A DNA stretch of 64,000 bases, taken from the NCBI GenBank assembly GCA_030576275.1, contig JALIBN010000028.1, forward strand, positions 6,952 to 70,951, written 5' to 3'. Below the pieces are notes generated by a model. That model saw only the letters and a list, made by a program, of their open reading frames with translations, searched no databases and had not been told where the DNA came from. Origin of the DNA: Pseudomonadota bacterium (GTDB lineage Bacteria > Pseudomonadota > Gammaproteobacteria > Nitrosococcales > Methylophagaceae). Made by a program: the position numbers and the translations under genes. Below, one piece after another: positions 35,394-44,721 of the stretch (within the stretch, counting starts at the first letter, position 1; each line of letters starts with the position of its first letter).

Positions 35394-36857
35394 TTAACCC
35401 ATAACAGGCTTATGCTTGTTGTGAGTAAACACAAGTAAAATCATACCAATAACAATCACAACAGCACCGATAGGCTTACCCAAATTTTGAGATAAATTAA
35501 GGCCAATTGCAGCTGTCATAATATAAGAAATGGTTACACCGGTAGTAATAACGGCAGGAATGCTGACAATCCAATGAAAGGTGCCACGGTCAAACAGGTA
35601 TTTAGTGCCTAACCACAACACACTGGTAGACAATAACATGTTTGAGAACGCGAAATAACGCCAAATTAATGAAAAGTCGAGTTTCGTCATAAAGTAAGCA
35701 ATAGTCAAAATAGGTATTGCTAGCAATAAGCGGTTACGCACACTTTGTGGAATATTAAACGCATCAACCACGGTTAAGCGTAATGAACGAAACGCGGTAT
35801 CACCCGAGGTTATCGGGAACACAGCCACGGCAACAATCGCCATAATGCCGCCAAATGCACCTAAGTAACTGTTCGCGATGTGGTTCACCACTAATCCAGG
35901 ACCGCCTTGGTCGAGTAATTCTTTTAGTCCTGCATAACCATCAGGGAACGCGGCAATACCGGCTAGCGCCCAAACGCAGGCTACGATGCCTTCACACAAC
36001 ATTGCGCCATAATACACCGGACGCACGTATTTTTCGTTGGTTAAACAACGAGCGATAATAGGCGCTTGGGTCGAGTGAAAACCACTGATCGCACCACAGG
36101 TAATCGTCACGAATAATAGCGGCCAAGTCGGAAAGCCATCGGGATTAGGCGTTAAGAAATCATGAGCATGGTCGGCCTCAAAATAGGCCATAAAATCCCC
36201 CGTTACCGGTAAGTGTGGCGCATCGATTAATAACGCGACCGCGATCATGGTGGTCATCACTATCATTAACAAACCAAAAACAGGGTAAAACTTGGTGATG
36301 ATTTTGTCGACGGGCAACAAGGTCGCTAAAAAGTAGTAACCCAAAATAACCAGCACCCAAAAAGTATTGTTAGCTAAAAACGTACCTTGGAATGAATCCA
36401 AATTACTTAATAAACCAGCGGGGCTCATGATAAAGACTACACCAACAAAAAACAGCAACATGGCAGTAAATATCAGCATAAAGCCCTTGAATACCAGGTT
36501 GTAATAATGGCCTGCTATTTCTGGCAGACTTTTACCGCCTTCTTTAATGCTCATCACACCAGAGAAATAATCATGAACAGCCCCTCCTAAAACATTACCT
36601 ATAACAATCCACACTAATGCAATTGGGCCATACAACGCGCCCAAAATAGGGCCGAAAATAGGGCCTACACCGGCAATGTTTAAAAACTGGATTAGAAAAG
36701 CGCGAACAGGATGAATCGGCAGGTAATCCACACCGTCACTGAAGCGAGATTGCGGAGTGACAATAGTCGGGTCGATCCCTGCTTGTTTTTCAACAAAGGG
36801 GCTATAAAACTTATAGCCAAGGATCAATATAGTGATACATATAAAAAAGATGGTCAT
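35394..36857 (-). CDS. CstA-family pyruvate/peptide transporter
   Basis: 487 residues, about 14 helices. It matches CstA-type carriers: DYLPIHPVRAFLIQFLNIAG, GPIFGPILGALYGP, GGAVHDYFSGVMS, GFHSTQAPIIARCL and the SGDTAFRSLRLTV loop. Shorter than E. coli CstA (701), as in the compact CstA subfamily. Characterised members import pyruvate or peptides under carbon limitation. No regulator is adjacent. Confidence 0.85.
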   Translation of the reverse strand: MTIFFICITILILGYKFYSPFVEKQAGIDPTIVTPQSRFSDGVDYLPIHPVRAFLIQFLNIAGVGPIFGPILGALYGPIALVWIVIGNVLGGAVHDYFSGVMSIKEGGKSLPEIAGHYYNLVFKGFMLIFTAMLLFFVGVVFIMSPAGLLSNLDSFQGTFLANNTFWVLVILGYYFLATLLPVDKIITKFYPVFGLLMIVMTTMIAVALLIDAPHLPVTGDFMAYFEADHAHDFLTPNPDGFPTWPLLFVTITCGAISGFHSTQAPIIARCLTNEKYVRPVYYGAMLCEGIVACVWALAGIAAFPDGYAGLKELLDQGGPGLVVNHIANSYLGAFGGIMAIVAVAVFPITSGDTAFRSLRLTVVDAFNIPQSVRNRLLLAIPILTIAYFMTKLDFSLIWRYFAFSNMLLSTSVLWLGTKYLFDRGTFHWIVSIPAVITTGVTISYIMTAAIGLNLSQNLGKPIGAVVIVIGMILLVFTHNKHKPVMG

Positions 36858-37604
36858 AACAGCGCGTGTCTCTGTTTAGCGTATTTCGTAATAGAGCGCG
36901 ACAAACGCACCCTGCCTTTAATGCTATGAATATGTTTAATAATTTAACAGAACGTTAAAATATGGTAGAGATAATAGCAAACTCGAACACAACAAATAGA
37001 AAATACCACTTATTGCTACTCACGACTGGTTAAAGAAAATGTAACTAACCAGCATTTATCAAATCAATGGCGTCAAATCAATGGCAAATCAATGGGGTCA
37101 GAGTCGTTGATTTTCACCGTCGACAAAGCCGATGCTTTTTTTGGTGGCTACGCTACGGCTTTTGAGTGTACCCCACTGTACCGCATATTTTTATAGGATC
37201 TGTTGAGCAATAGTAAAATGACTTAACAGTTCACTTATCAAAATTCACCCGAAATAAGACGTTATTATGATGCCAACAGTCACTTGTTAGCTCATACTCG
37301 CTTAAGGCGATAAGTTAAATTAATACTCGAACGATCGCTCATGGCACTTAAGCGACGAATCTCTCAAAGGTCGCCTTCCGACCCATTATAGTAACTCCGT
37401 CCTGTTTTCCGTGATAATAATCACAACTGGCAGGTAGCTGTCAGTGAAAATAGGATATGTACCTACGGATTACGAATATTCGACCCTAACATTCGATGTT
37501 TTCTGCTTTGGCTTCGAGTCCTTAGGTGCGCTGGGGTTCACTAACGAATACTCAGGGCTCGCCTCACAACAGCTCGCTATATTGGCTTCGCAGAACCCAG
37601 CATG
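36858..37604. other. Intergenic stretch leading into the IS110 element
   Basis: No gene. Holds the cstA promoter side, a GGGGTCAGAGTCG repeat at 37094-37106 (related copies near 49107 and 53902), and a dispersed repeat at 37339-37384. From about 37440 the DNA is probably the left non-coding end of the IS110 element, where a guide (bridge) RNA would be encoded in this family. Confidence 0.5.
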
Positions 37605-37658
37605 CATATCCATATCCATATCCATATCCATATCCATATCCATATCCATATCCATATC
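37605..37658 (+). repeat. Hexanucleotide microsatellite (CATATC)9
   Basis: Nine perfect copies of CATATC followed by a partial unit, ending 28 bp before the transposase start. Because it lies in the leader, copy-number change would alter spacing, not frame. Confidence 0.95.
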
Positions 37659-37686
37659 CATAATCAACCATTAAGTGGAGATGATT

Positions 37687-39000
37687 ATGAATACGCAATC
37701 TATACATTCCTTTACAGCCCTTGTTGGCATTGATTGGGCCGACAAGAAACATGATTTCTGTTTACAAGTCGCAGGTGAAGGTCAGCGGGAATTTGGAACC
37801 TTTGCTCATACGCCTGAAGCTATCGCCTTATGGGCTAAAGCATTACATGACCGCTTTGATGGCCCCATCGCTATCTGTCTTGAGTTATCCAAAGGCCCAG
37901 TGGTCGATGCATTACAGCGATGCCCATTTCTTGAGATATTTCCCGTACACCCATCGACACTGGCCAAATACCGAGAAGCTTTCGTACCCAGTCATGCTAA
38001 AGATGATCCGACGGTTGCTGAAATGGCACTGGAGATATTGCTACGCCATCCAGACAAACTTGACCCCATTCAATTGCAAAGTGAGCCTATGCGAATGCTA
38101 TCTAGGCTCGTCGAAGAGCGACGTGGTTTAGTCAATGAGGTGATTGGCATCACCAATCGTTTAACCAACGCACTGAAGCAATACTACCCGCAGGCATTGG
38201 AGTGGTTCGAACAAAAAGATACCGTGATATTCTGTGACTTTTTAAACCGCTGGCCAACCCTCAAACAGGTCAAACGAGCAAGACAATCCACGCTCGAATC
38301 ATTCTTCCATCAGCACAACGTACGTCGAGCCTATCTCATTGAAAGACGTATTCAAGGGATCCGTTCTGCAACTGCACTGACAGATGATGAAGCTGTAATT
38401 AGACCTTATCAGATGGTCGCACAAGCGATGACTGAACAATTACGAGCACTGTTGCACGCCATTGACGATTTCGATACTGAAATCGATCAGATTGCTAAAG
38501 GTCTGCCAGACTATGATTTGTTTGCCGCATTGCCTGGTGCTGGACACGTTATGGCACCTAGGCTATTAGTTGCTTTTGGTGAGGATCGTGAGCGATATAC
38601 CAATGCCGCTCAGATCCAACGATATTCTGGCGTAGCCCCAGTGGTTGAACGCAGCGGTAAAAAGTGTTGGGGACATTGGCGGATTGCCTGTCCCACCTTT
38701 TTAAGGCAAACCTTTGTTGAATGGGCAGGCTCTACCATTCCGAGATCGTTCTGGGCCGGAGCTTACTACCAACAGCAACGCAACAAAGGTTGTTCTCACA
38801 GTGTTGCCGTGCGAGCGTTGGCCTTTAAGTGGATCCGGATCCTTTATCGTTGCTGGCAATCAAAGACACCTTATGACGAGTCAATTTATTTAAAATCACT
38901 ACGACGCAGAGGTTCTCCTTTATTGGCAAACCTCTCAGAGGATGTAAAACAACTTGACGGAGTACCTCAGGGCGTAAAGCGGACATTGACTAATTCTTGA
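37687..39000 (+). mobile_element. IS110-family transposase
   Basis: 437 residues. The N-terminal RuvC-like DEDD domain begins LVGIDWADKKHDFCL and continues with LELSKGPVVDAL, then SHAKDDPTVAEMALE for the acidic residues. The C-terminal Transposase_20 domain has ALPGAGHVMAPRLLVAFGED and QRYSGVAPVVERSGKK, which contains the catalytic Ser region. IS110 enzymes recombine DNA through a bridge RNA made from non-coding DNA of the element. GTGGAG 6 nt before the ATG at 37687 decides the start. No terminal inverted repeats are expected. The gene appears intact and its codon use differs from its neighbours. Confidence 0.9.
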
Positions 39001-39098
39001 AAGTTGGGATTATAGCGACTCATCACCAAAAAATAGATCGATACTAATTTTCATACTGCCAGTAGAAATAGTTATTCACTCACCGATATTACACTTTT

Positions 39099-40160
39099 TT
39101 ATTTAAGTAACGGAAGCTTGTTTAGCATTTCTTCACAATAATCCCATTCATCCAATGTCTCTTTCCACTCCAATGGAATCGCATTTACGCCTTTGTATGC
39201 ACCAAGAACCATGCCGATAGCAATTGCCCTTGAAGCATTGTCTCCACCGACCATGGTATTTGCTTGTAGTGCTTTTTTTAGTCCATCTTCCTCGTTTTCA
39301 TATTTTAGTATGAAGTAGACAGCGCCTGGAAGCGTTCCCTCAGTCGGACTTGCTTTGCCTACTTTTATCGGTTCTGAGCGACCTACGTCCCATAGTCTTG
39401 CCATGCTTGTAATTGCAAGATCATCAGCAAACTTCTCCTGCGAAAGTGCCGAGTTTTCATCAGTTACTTCTTTTACTTTTGCAATTGCTTGAGCAACTTT
39501 ATCCTGAAAAAAACCGCCCATTTTTAAAGCAACAGACTCAATTGCATTCGATGCTGTCTCTTTGTTAATTACAAGGTGGGTGACACGAGCGAAAAACTCG
39601 CCGCCACCTAGCGCATGAACATCTCTATGTGTGAACATGCTTTTTCTTGCAACATCTACTACTTCATCTTCTGTGTCGTAATATGCATGTGCTGCTACAT
39701 GACGTATTGCCATCGCGTTAGAAATCCCACCAAGACGCTCAACAGGTACCCCCTGTCTTACTTGTCCATAAGTCTCTTTAGTCATAGTACATATCCAAGA
39801 ACCCCAGCCGTTTTCAAGACGCTTCATCCAGTGAGGAATCATGTTTGTTACATTAAATGGTATTGGGCTATCTGAAAGAGATGCCAAATACTCTAATACC
39901 AAGATGTTGTAGTCTCCAGCATCAGTTGTCCCACCTGCCTTTTTACCTGGATGGTAGTTACGCTCTCCCCAGCCAATGCCATGTGTATGGCCACCCATCA
40001 TCTCTCCTGGTGACATGAATTTTTCTATAGGTTTATTGCCATAAGCTTTATATATTTTTTTAGCGTCATACTCATAATGACTTCCAAGACAAAGTGCATC
40101 ACCGATTATCGCACCAAAAAAAGCACCTTTTATTCTTTCTTCTTTTGAAATATTATTCAT
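39099..40160 (-). CDS. ADP-ribosylglycohydrolase family protein
   Basis: 353 residues. The family's first metal motif is GAFFGAIIGDALCLGSHYEYD; a later TTDAGDYNILVLEYL and the C-terminal VGGDNASRAIAIGMVLGA replace the usual GGDTDT loop, where Asn replaces Asp. The fold removes ADP-ribose from proteins or nucleic acids with two Mg2+. The altered motif means activity may differ. The codon use (many AAA, ATA, AAG) looks foreign, and it stands alone beside the IS110 element, so acquisition is likely. GGGAT precedes the ATG. Confidence 0.85.
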   Translation of the reverse strand: MNNISKEERIKGAFFGAIIGDALCLGSHYEYDAKKIYKAYGNKPIEKFMSPGEMMGGHTHGIGWGERNYHPGKKAGGTTDAGDYNILVLEYLASLSDSPIPFNVTNMIPHWMKRLENGWGSWICTMTKETYGQVRQGVPVERLGGISNAMAIRHVAAHAYYDTEDEVVDVARKSMFTHRDVHALGGGEFFARVTHLVINKETASNAIESVALKMGGFFQDKVAQAIAKVKEVTDENSALSQEKFADDLAITSMARLWDVGRSEPIKVGKASPTEGTLPGAVYFILKYENEEDGLKKALQANTMVGGDNASRAIAIGMVLGAYKGVNAIPLEWKETLDEWDYCEEMLNKLPLLK

Positions 40161-40365
40161 GATTTATCCCATTTTTTTGTCAATTGTATCTGTGTGAATA
40201 TTTTATTTCACCCACTGCTTTTAAATGGGTACTTGAACTAATACAAATTTAAGTAGTAGAGAATTAGTCTAAAATTTTGTAATTACGATTTTTAATATGT
40301 AATAAGCCACTTAGGTCCACAGAGACTAGTTGTTGCTAATCAAAGTAAAAAGTATTGTAATAAAA

Positions 40366-40401
40366 CATCCCAATCAAAGTGATTATTCTCTGGCTGGGAT
40401 G
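40366..40401 (-). terminator. Terminator of the HupE-type operon
   Basis: CATCCCA (40366-40372) pairs with TGGGATG (40395-40401). Read leftward it is followed by TTTTATT. Confidence 0.6.
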
Positions 40402-40416
40402 AATACTTCAGGATTT

Positions 40417-40779
40417 TTACTTGCCAGTGTAATTAGCTGCAATATATTCGCCATTCACCGTAAGGAACACATACAGTTTCTGCTTAGCCACGTCAGGAAT
40501 TGCATCATTTAGAAAGATCACCACCCATTCAGGCGTGCCATCAAACTCTTTTTTCTCGACGGTAGTAGCTGAGATAGATCCCCAGCTCACTTCCAGCTTT
40601 TCTTTTTGCACGAGTTCGGCAACAATATTGGTCGCATTTGATTCTGCTTTTACATTATCCACCGCCTCCTGTGAATGTGAGTGACCATGATCGTGACCGT
40701 GGTCCTGATCATTTCCTGCCATAACTAAAAATGTGACTGAACTAAAAATGAAACCAAGTAATAATATATTTAATCGCAT
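40417..40779 (-). CDS. DUF6488-type periplasmic protein with His-rich segment
   Basis: 120 residues. Signal peptide (RLNILLLGFIFSSVTFLVMA), then a His-rich stretch NDQDHGHDHGHSHSQE, then a small domain (SWGSISATTVEKKEFDGTPEWVVIF ... KLYVFLTVNGEYIAANYTGK) that I assign to DUF6488. The His/Asp run would bind Ni, Zn or Cu. The ATG at 40779 has GGGAG 9 nt upstream. It lies 16 bp after the HupE-type gene in one operon, suggesting periplasmic metal capture for that transporter. Confidence 0.75.
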   Translation of the reverse strand: MRLNILLLGFIFSSVTFLVMAGNDQDHGHDHGHSHSQEAVDNVKAESNATNIVAELVQKEKLEVSWGSISATTVEKKEFDGTPEWVVIFLNDAIPDVAKQKLYVFLTVNGEYIAANYTGK

Positions 40780-40795
40780 AATATGAATCTCCCAA

Positions 40796-41977
40796 TTAAT
40801 CAATGCTATCGTGAATTTTTGGGGTTGAGATTTCTAGTGGATCTTCTGTTATTTCCATTCCTGTATCTAGACGCTGGTAAGCCCCTTTAATATTTAATGT
40901 GATGGTGACAGGTTGTTTGGTATCGTTTTTCCAGTACCAACCATGAGTCCCTGCAAATGGCGTTGTTAACGTACCGCTAGCCTGACTATCAGTATTTTCT
41001 AGGTAACTCTTGAAATAGCCTGATGTGTCACCTGCCGGTTCTCCATGAAAGTCATAAAACAATGCCTCGCCATCTGTTTCCCATGCATAGTTAAGTGTTG
41101 AATCTTTTTCTAAATATAACTTGTATTCCTTGTAATCTCTAGCAGGAATAGTAACGCTGATTGAGTCTTGCCATTGGGATTGCTGAGATAATTCAGAACT
41201 TTTTTCGATTGCAACTGGTTTAGCACCGCTCAGTTTTTGAGCATTAACCTCAGCCCCACTAAACGCTTCTGAATTAGTGCTGTGTTCATAACCGTGCATC
41301 TGCATCAGGAAAAGTAATCCACCGAAGAGGATAAGGCTATAGTTTGCAATCAAGCTAAATGTTTTAAAAGCGTGGCTTTTTCGCCAAGCAACAAGCAAAA
41401 TTAACATAAGAGCCAATGCGCTGATCTGACCTAGCTCAATGCCAACATTAAACGATATGATGTTTAGAAGAAGATGGTCTCCACTTAATGGTAGCTCTTG
41501 TAAGCGAGTGGATAAACCAAAGCCGTGTATCAGACCTAACCCAACAATCATTAACAACATGTTGGGCGGATTAATATTGAGATATTTTCTAAAACCATCA
41601 ATATTGGCAAAGGCAATATAACAAACGCTCAGAGCAACCACTGCATCAATGACAAAGTAATTAAGTTGAATCGCGTTAAAGGTAGCAAAAATTAGCGTGA
41701 CACTGTGGCCAAGCGTAAATGCCGTGACGTATTTCGCAATATCTCGGAAGCTGGTCAGAAAAAAGATAATTCCGAACACAAATGCCAGATGATCGTAACC
41801 AGACAACATGTGCGTAGCACCTAGCCACATATAGCGAAGATTACCCCCTTCGATAATAGATAACTTTTCAGCTTCAGACATACCGTGAGCATAGGAAAAT
41901 TGTGAAAATAAACACAATATTAGTAGGCCTACACTTAGGTAGAAAGTACGGGTATAGAAATTTTTTGTGGGTAGCAC
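40796..41977 (-). CDS. HupE/UreJ-family metal transporter with C-terminal extension
   Basis: 393 residues with a GTG start after AAGGAGC. A signal-like first helix ends ...SYAHG, followed by a HupE/UreJ_2 domain: ATHMLSGYDHLAFVFG, FTLGHSVTLIFA and LGLIHGFGLSTRLQE, with His/Asp residues typical of Ni/Co permeases. After about residue 225 comes a soluble part of about 165 residues (ISVTIPARDYKEYKLYLEKD ... GTHGWYWKNDTKQPVTITLNIKG) that resembles a GOLD/PPC beta-sandwich for binding at the periplasmic face. The fusion and its partner DUF6488 suggest metal uptake. Confidence 0.8.
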   Translation of the reverse strand: MLPTKNFYTRTFYLSVGLLILCLFSQFSYAHGMSEAEKLSIIEGGNLRYMWLGATHMLSGYDHLAFVFGIIFFLTSFRDIAKYVTAFTLGHSVTLIFATFNAIQLNYFVIDAVVALSVCYIAFANIDGFRKYLNINPPNMLLMIVGLGLIHGFGLSTRLQELPLSGDHLLLNIISFNVGIELGQISALALMLILLVAWRKSHAFKTFSLIANYSLILFGGLLFLMQMHGYEHSTNSEAFSGAEVNAQKLSGAKPVAIEKSSELSQQSQWQDSISVTIPARDYKEYKLYLEKDSTLNYAWETDGEALFYDFHGEPAGDTSGYFKSYLENTDSQASGTLTTPFAGTHGWYWKNDTKQPVTITLNIKGAYQRLDTGMEITEDPLEISTPKIHDSID

Positions 41978-42189
41978 TTATTATGCTCCTTGTTCATATA
42001 GTCCATTACTGCACTTCCAAAGTAAAAATGATCATTTTTTGATCTTATTTCACTATCAATATTCTAAGGAAGCGAGTTTTGGCAGGCACGGTTACTGTTG
42101 ACCACCCAGCAATTTAAAAATTAGATATAGCAGTTCTCTGACTCAGACTTACAATTGAGCTCTGGAACAAACTTATCCGAATGGATAGT

Positions 42190-42615
42190 TTAAACTGGGG
42201 GTGCGCGCAGTGGGGGGGAAAGGATATATCGTCGAACAGTAATGACATTTTTGTCACGCCGACGATGTAATGTAATTACATTAAAGTTATGAAGAAGAAA
42301 AGTAAACACCATAACGAATATGGCCAGCATGGGACCATAACTAGTAATTTTCTTAAGCAATACTTGCGAATTTAGTCCTTGCTCAGAAATTACTTCATCA
42401 TGGTGGTCAGCATGTGATAAGTCAGTAGTTAAATGAATGCCACTTTGATGTAAATGTCCAGCCGCTACTTCGGGTGCAATACTGTGTCTCGACTCATGGT
42501 CATGACCAAAACTGTGTACATGGAGTTTCACACCCTGCGCGCACAATTGTGCTACGGATAACAAAAGTACCCACAGAAACAAAGTTGGTTTATGCATGCG
42601 CTTGAAAAAAGACAT
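42190..42615 (-). CDS. His-rich DUF2946-like membrane protein
   Basis: 141 residues. An N-terminal hydrophobic segment (TLFLWVLLLSVAQLCAQG) is followed by HVHSFGHDHESRHS and HADHHDE, a second membrane helix (LAIFVMVFTFLLHN), and the ending LSPPLRAPPV. That ending and the short His-rich loop recall DUF2946-like proteins found with copper/zinc efflux operons. It probably senses or binds a metal at the membrane; no efflux pump is adjacent. Separated from the HupE-type operon by 212 bp. Confidence 0.6.
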   Translation of the reverse strand: MSFFKRMHKPTLFLWVLLLSVAQLCAQGVKLHVHSFGHDHESRHSIAPEVAAGHLHQSGIHLTTDLSHADHHDEVISEQGLNSQVLLKKITSYGPMLAIFVMVFTFLLHNFNVITLHRRRDKNVITVRRYILSPPLRAPPV

Positions 42616-42869
42616 TAGAACACTATAGGTTAATATATTAGCAAGTACAACTAACTCATCGATGGCTTACATTAGGCTGTTAATTACCCCTTATACAAAT
42701 GACTGTTTTTAGCACCTTAGCGATGGATTGTTAACAGTCTGCTCTTCCGACCCACACCGGACAGTCAGAGTATTAAACTTTAGCAAGAAAGAGTCTCAAT
42801 AATTGCAGGCATCCTATTTATTAAAACAAACTTAGCATAGAAACTTTATTTTCGCTCGCCCAAGGTCAT

Positions 42870-42898
42870 AAACAAAAACGGCTCCCGAAAGAGCCGTT
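42870..42898 (-). terminator. Intrinsic terminator (minus strand)
   Basis: AACGGCTC (42877-42884) and GAGCCGTT (42891-42898) form a perfect 8-bp stem. Leftward it is followed by TTTTTGTTT, so it ends a minus-strand transcript that has no ordinary gene above it. Confidence 0.8.
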
Positions 42899-42990
42899 AT
42901 AAGAGGTCTAATCACCTTAGACTGTTAACGCTTTTTAAATAAGGTGAACATAAAAAACCGTGCTTTTTAGAGCCGACCTTGGATTAAATA

Positions 42991-43023
42991 CTAGAAGTGC
43001 TCACGGCATAATTTACAAGACAT
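42991..43023 (-). CDS. Possible 10-residue leader peptide MSCKLCREHF
   Basis: ATG-to-TAG frame of 10 codons with AAGGA 9 nt upstream. The peptide has a CxxC pair and ends in Phe. It sits about 95 nt before the terminator at 42877-42898, an arrangement like an attenuator leader or small-protein gene. A second mini-frame (MFTLFKKR, 42925-42951) lies between them. No homology is claimed. Confidence 0.3.
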   Translation of the reverse strand: MSCKLCREHF

Positions 43024-43362
43024 AACTAATCATCCTTGACTTTAATAAAAAGTTCAATATATTTATAACAATGTCAACATTTGACTGTAATGATCTAATT
43101 CTTAAGGGGGATATCAGCCATATTTTTCAACTATGCTATTTTTGCATTGGCGTAATATAGCCCAATGAAGAACGAACGCTTCTGGCACGCTAGCGACGGA
43201 TTGTTAAAAGTCTGCTGCCGACCCACATTAGCCTGTTAGATTGTTAACGAAAGCAGTCTTTGTATAAAGTAACCTACTAATAGCCGCTACATACATCATA
43301 AAAATGTTGTCGTTAAATGGCTAAATAAAATTTACTATACTTTTAAGAGGAGTGACCTATTT

Positions 43363-44229
43363 ATGAGTAATCCTATCGACGTGGCACAAAGATATTTTGA
43401 TGCGTGGAACTCTCACGATGCGGTTAGTATAGTCAACATCTTTGCGATTAATGGTGTTTACCAAGATCCTACTATAACAGCCCGTGGTGATAAAATTGGC
43501 GCTAATGCCCAAAGCCTGTGGGAAGCATTCCCAGATCTTTCTTTTGAAATTGTCAGCAAGGCAGAGACTGCCGCTGGAATGGTGGCAACAGAATGGTTAA
43601 TGACTGGAACCAATTCTAAGCCATTCCAAGGCTTACCTCCTTCGGGGAATAAAATTTCACTTGCGGGTGCCGATTTTTTCAAGATATCAGCTGATAAAAT
43701 TGAATCGGTTAAGGGGTATTTCGATACGAAAGTGATTCCAGAACAGCTTGGCTTACAGGTGATTGTTCAGCCGTCTGAACTTGGCCCCTTTTCGTTTGGC
43801 TATAGTGTCTTTGCACAAACTGGAAAATTGGTGAAACCTGGTGCATTTAGTATCACGTCGATTTGGAGTTCTGATGATGATGTTGATGAAATAAAAAACC
43901 AATCAAGAGAAATAGCCAAGGAAATGTTAAGTATGGACGGCTTTATTGGTTTGAGCTTATCCCGTGCTGGTGGACGTGGGGTTAGCATCAGTGCATGGGA
44001 AAAACCTGAAGATATTCGCCAGATTATGCAAAGTCCTGCCCATGATCATGCAATGAAAAGATTCTGGGATAATTTAAGTGATGCGGCGCATACAAGTGTA
44101 TGGGTACCTGATCACATTAATCCCCTATGGATAAGATGCAAGGGATGCAAAACAATGATTAACCATGAAAAAAGTAAAGGCCAGTGTTCTTGTGGCAGTA
44201 AACTTCCTGATCCTCCACCTTATTTTTGA
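43363..44229 (+). CDS. SnoaL-like / dimeric alpha-beta barrel / zinc-ribbon fusion protein
   Basis: 288 residues in three parts. Residues 1-125 are a SnoaL-like ester-cyclase domain (AQRYFDAWNSHDAVSIVNIF, LWEAFPDLSFEI, TGTNSKPFQGLPPSG). Residues about 140-245 look like an antibiotic-monooxygenase/DUF3291-type dimeric alpha-beta barrel (FSITSIWSSDDD, AHDHAMKRFWD). The last 30 are a zinc ribbon (CKGCKTMI ... CSCGSKLP). AGGAG precedes the ATG. The combination is unusual; function unknown. A coiled-coil stress-type gene follows 119 bp downstream. Confidence 0.7.
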   Translation: MSNPIDVAQRYFDAWNSHDAVSIVNIFAINGVYQDPTITARGDKIGANAQSLWEAFPDLSFEIVSKAETAAGMVATEWLMTGTNSKPFQGLPPSGNKISLAGADFFKISADKIESVKGYFDTKVIPEQLGLQVIVQPSELGPFSFGYSVFAQTGKLVKPGAFSITSIWSSDDDVDEIKNQSREIAKEMLSMDGFIGLSLSRAGGRGVSISAWEKPEDIRQIMQSPAHDHAMKRFWDNLSDAAHTSVWVPDHINPLWIRCKGCKTMINHEKSKGQCSCGSKLPDPPPYF

Positions 44230-44348
44230 GTTCAGTAACTATCAAACCTAAAAAAGCATAACCTTGACCAAATACCGCTAAATATTAAGGTAATGAACGC
44301 TTCTGGTAAGGTGTCGTAAAACATCAAAGTAATCAAACGGAGAAAACA

Positions 44349-44639
44349 ATGAGCAAGAAAGAACTTTATAAACAGAAGATGCAGGCCCAGTTGGACGAAT
44401 GGGAAGCAGAGGTCGTGAGGTTCAAGGCTAAGTCGTCTGGAGCCAGTGCTAATGTACAACTGGAGCTGAACAAGGAGCTCAACGCACTGAAAGGAAAAAT
44501 AGGGCAAGGAAAGACTAAGCTTACTGAACTTGCCGACACTAGCGAAGATTCGTGGGAGTCGATTAAAGTGGGTCTAGATTCCGCGTGGGATTCGCTAAGG
44601 GCTGCTGTCAGTGATGCAAAAGCGAAGTTCAAAGGGTAG
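44349..44639 (+). CDS. Small coiled-coil stress-response protein (sll1863 type)
   Basis: 96 residues, almost wholly helical: KKELYKQKMQAQLDEWEAE, then a heptad region and the repeat-like DTSEDSWESIKVGLDSAWDSLRAAVSDAKAKF. This fits the sll1863-family stress proteins. No signal peptide or membrane segment. CGGAG lies before the ATG. Probably induced under salt, oxidative or light stress, judging by the family. Confidence 0.75.
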   Translation: MSKKELYKQKMQAQLDEWEAEVVRFKAKSSGASANVQLELNKELNALKGKIGQGKTKLTELADTSEDSWESIKVGLDSAWDSLRAAVSDAKAKFKG

Positions 44640-44721
44640 TATCTGCCTAAAAGAACCGCTTTCAACGGACAGTTAGGCCATAGCGAAACTGAACTTCCCA
44701 GCTTTAGTAGACGATTAACAA

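Larger units (their letters stand above)
42616..43362. other. 750-bp stretch with a probable small transcript
   Basis: No ordinary gene. On the minus strand a 10-codon frame with a good ribosome site (42991-43023) leads after about 90 nt to a strong terminator (42877-42898). Two copies of a dispersed repeat (42717-42756 and 43187-43226) share GATTGTTAA, GTCTGCT and CCGACCCAC. Confidence 0.5.

Noticed and set aside
37605-37658. Possible CRISPR array
   Set aside because: The units are 6-bp head-to-tail copies with no spacers.
37470-37752. Open frames encoding Met-Asp or Tyr-Gly dipeptide repeats on the minus strand
   Set aside because: They arise only from reading the CATATC microsatellite; no ribosome site or protein character beyond the repeat.
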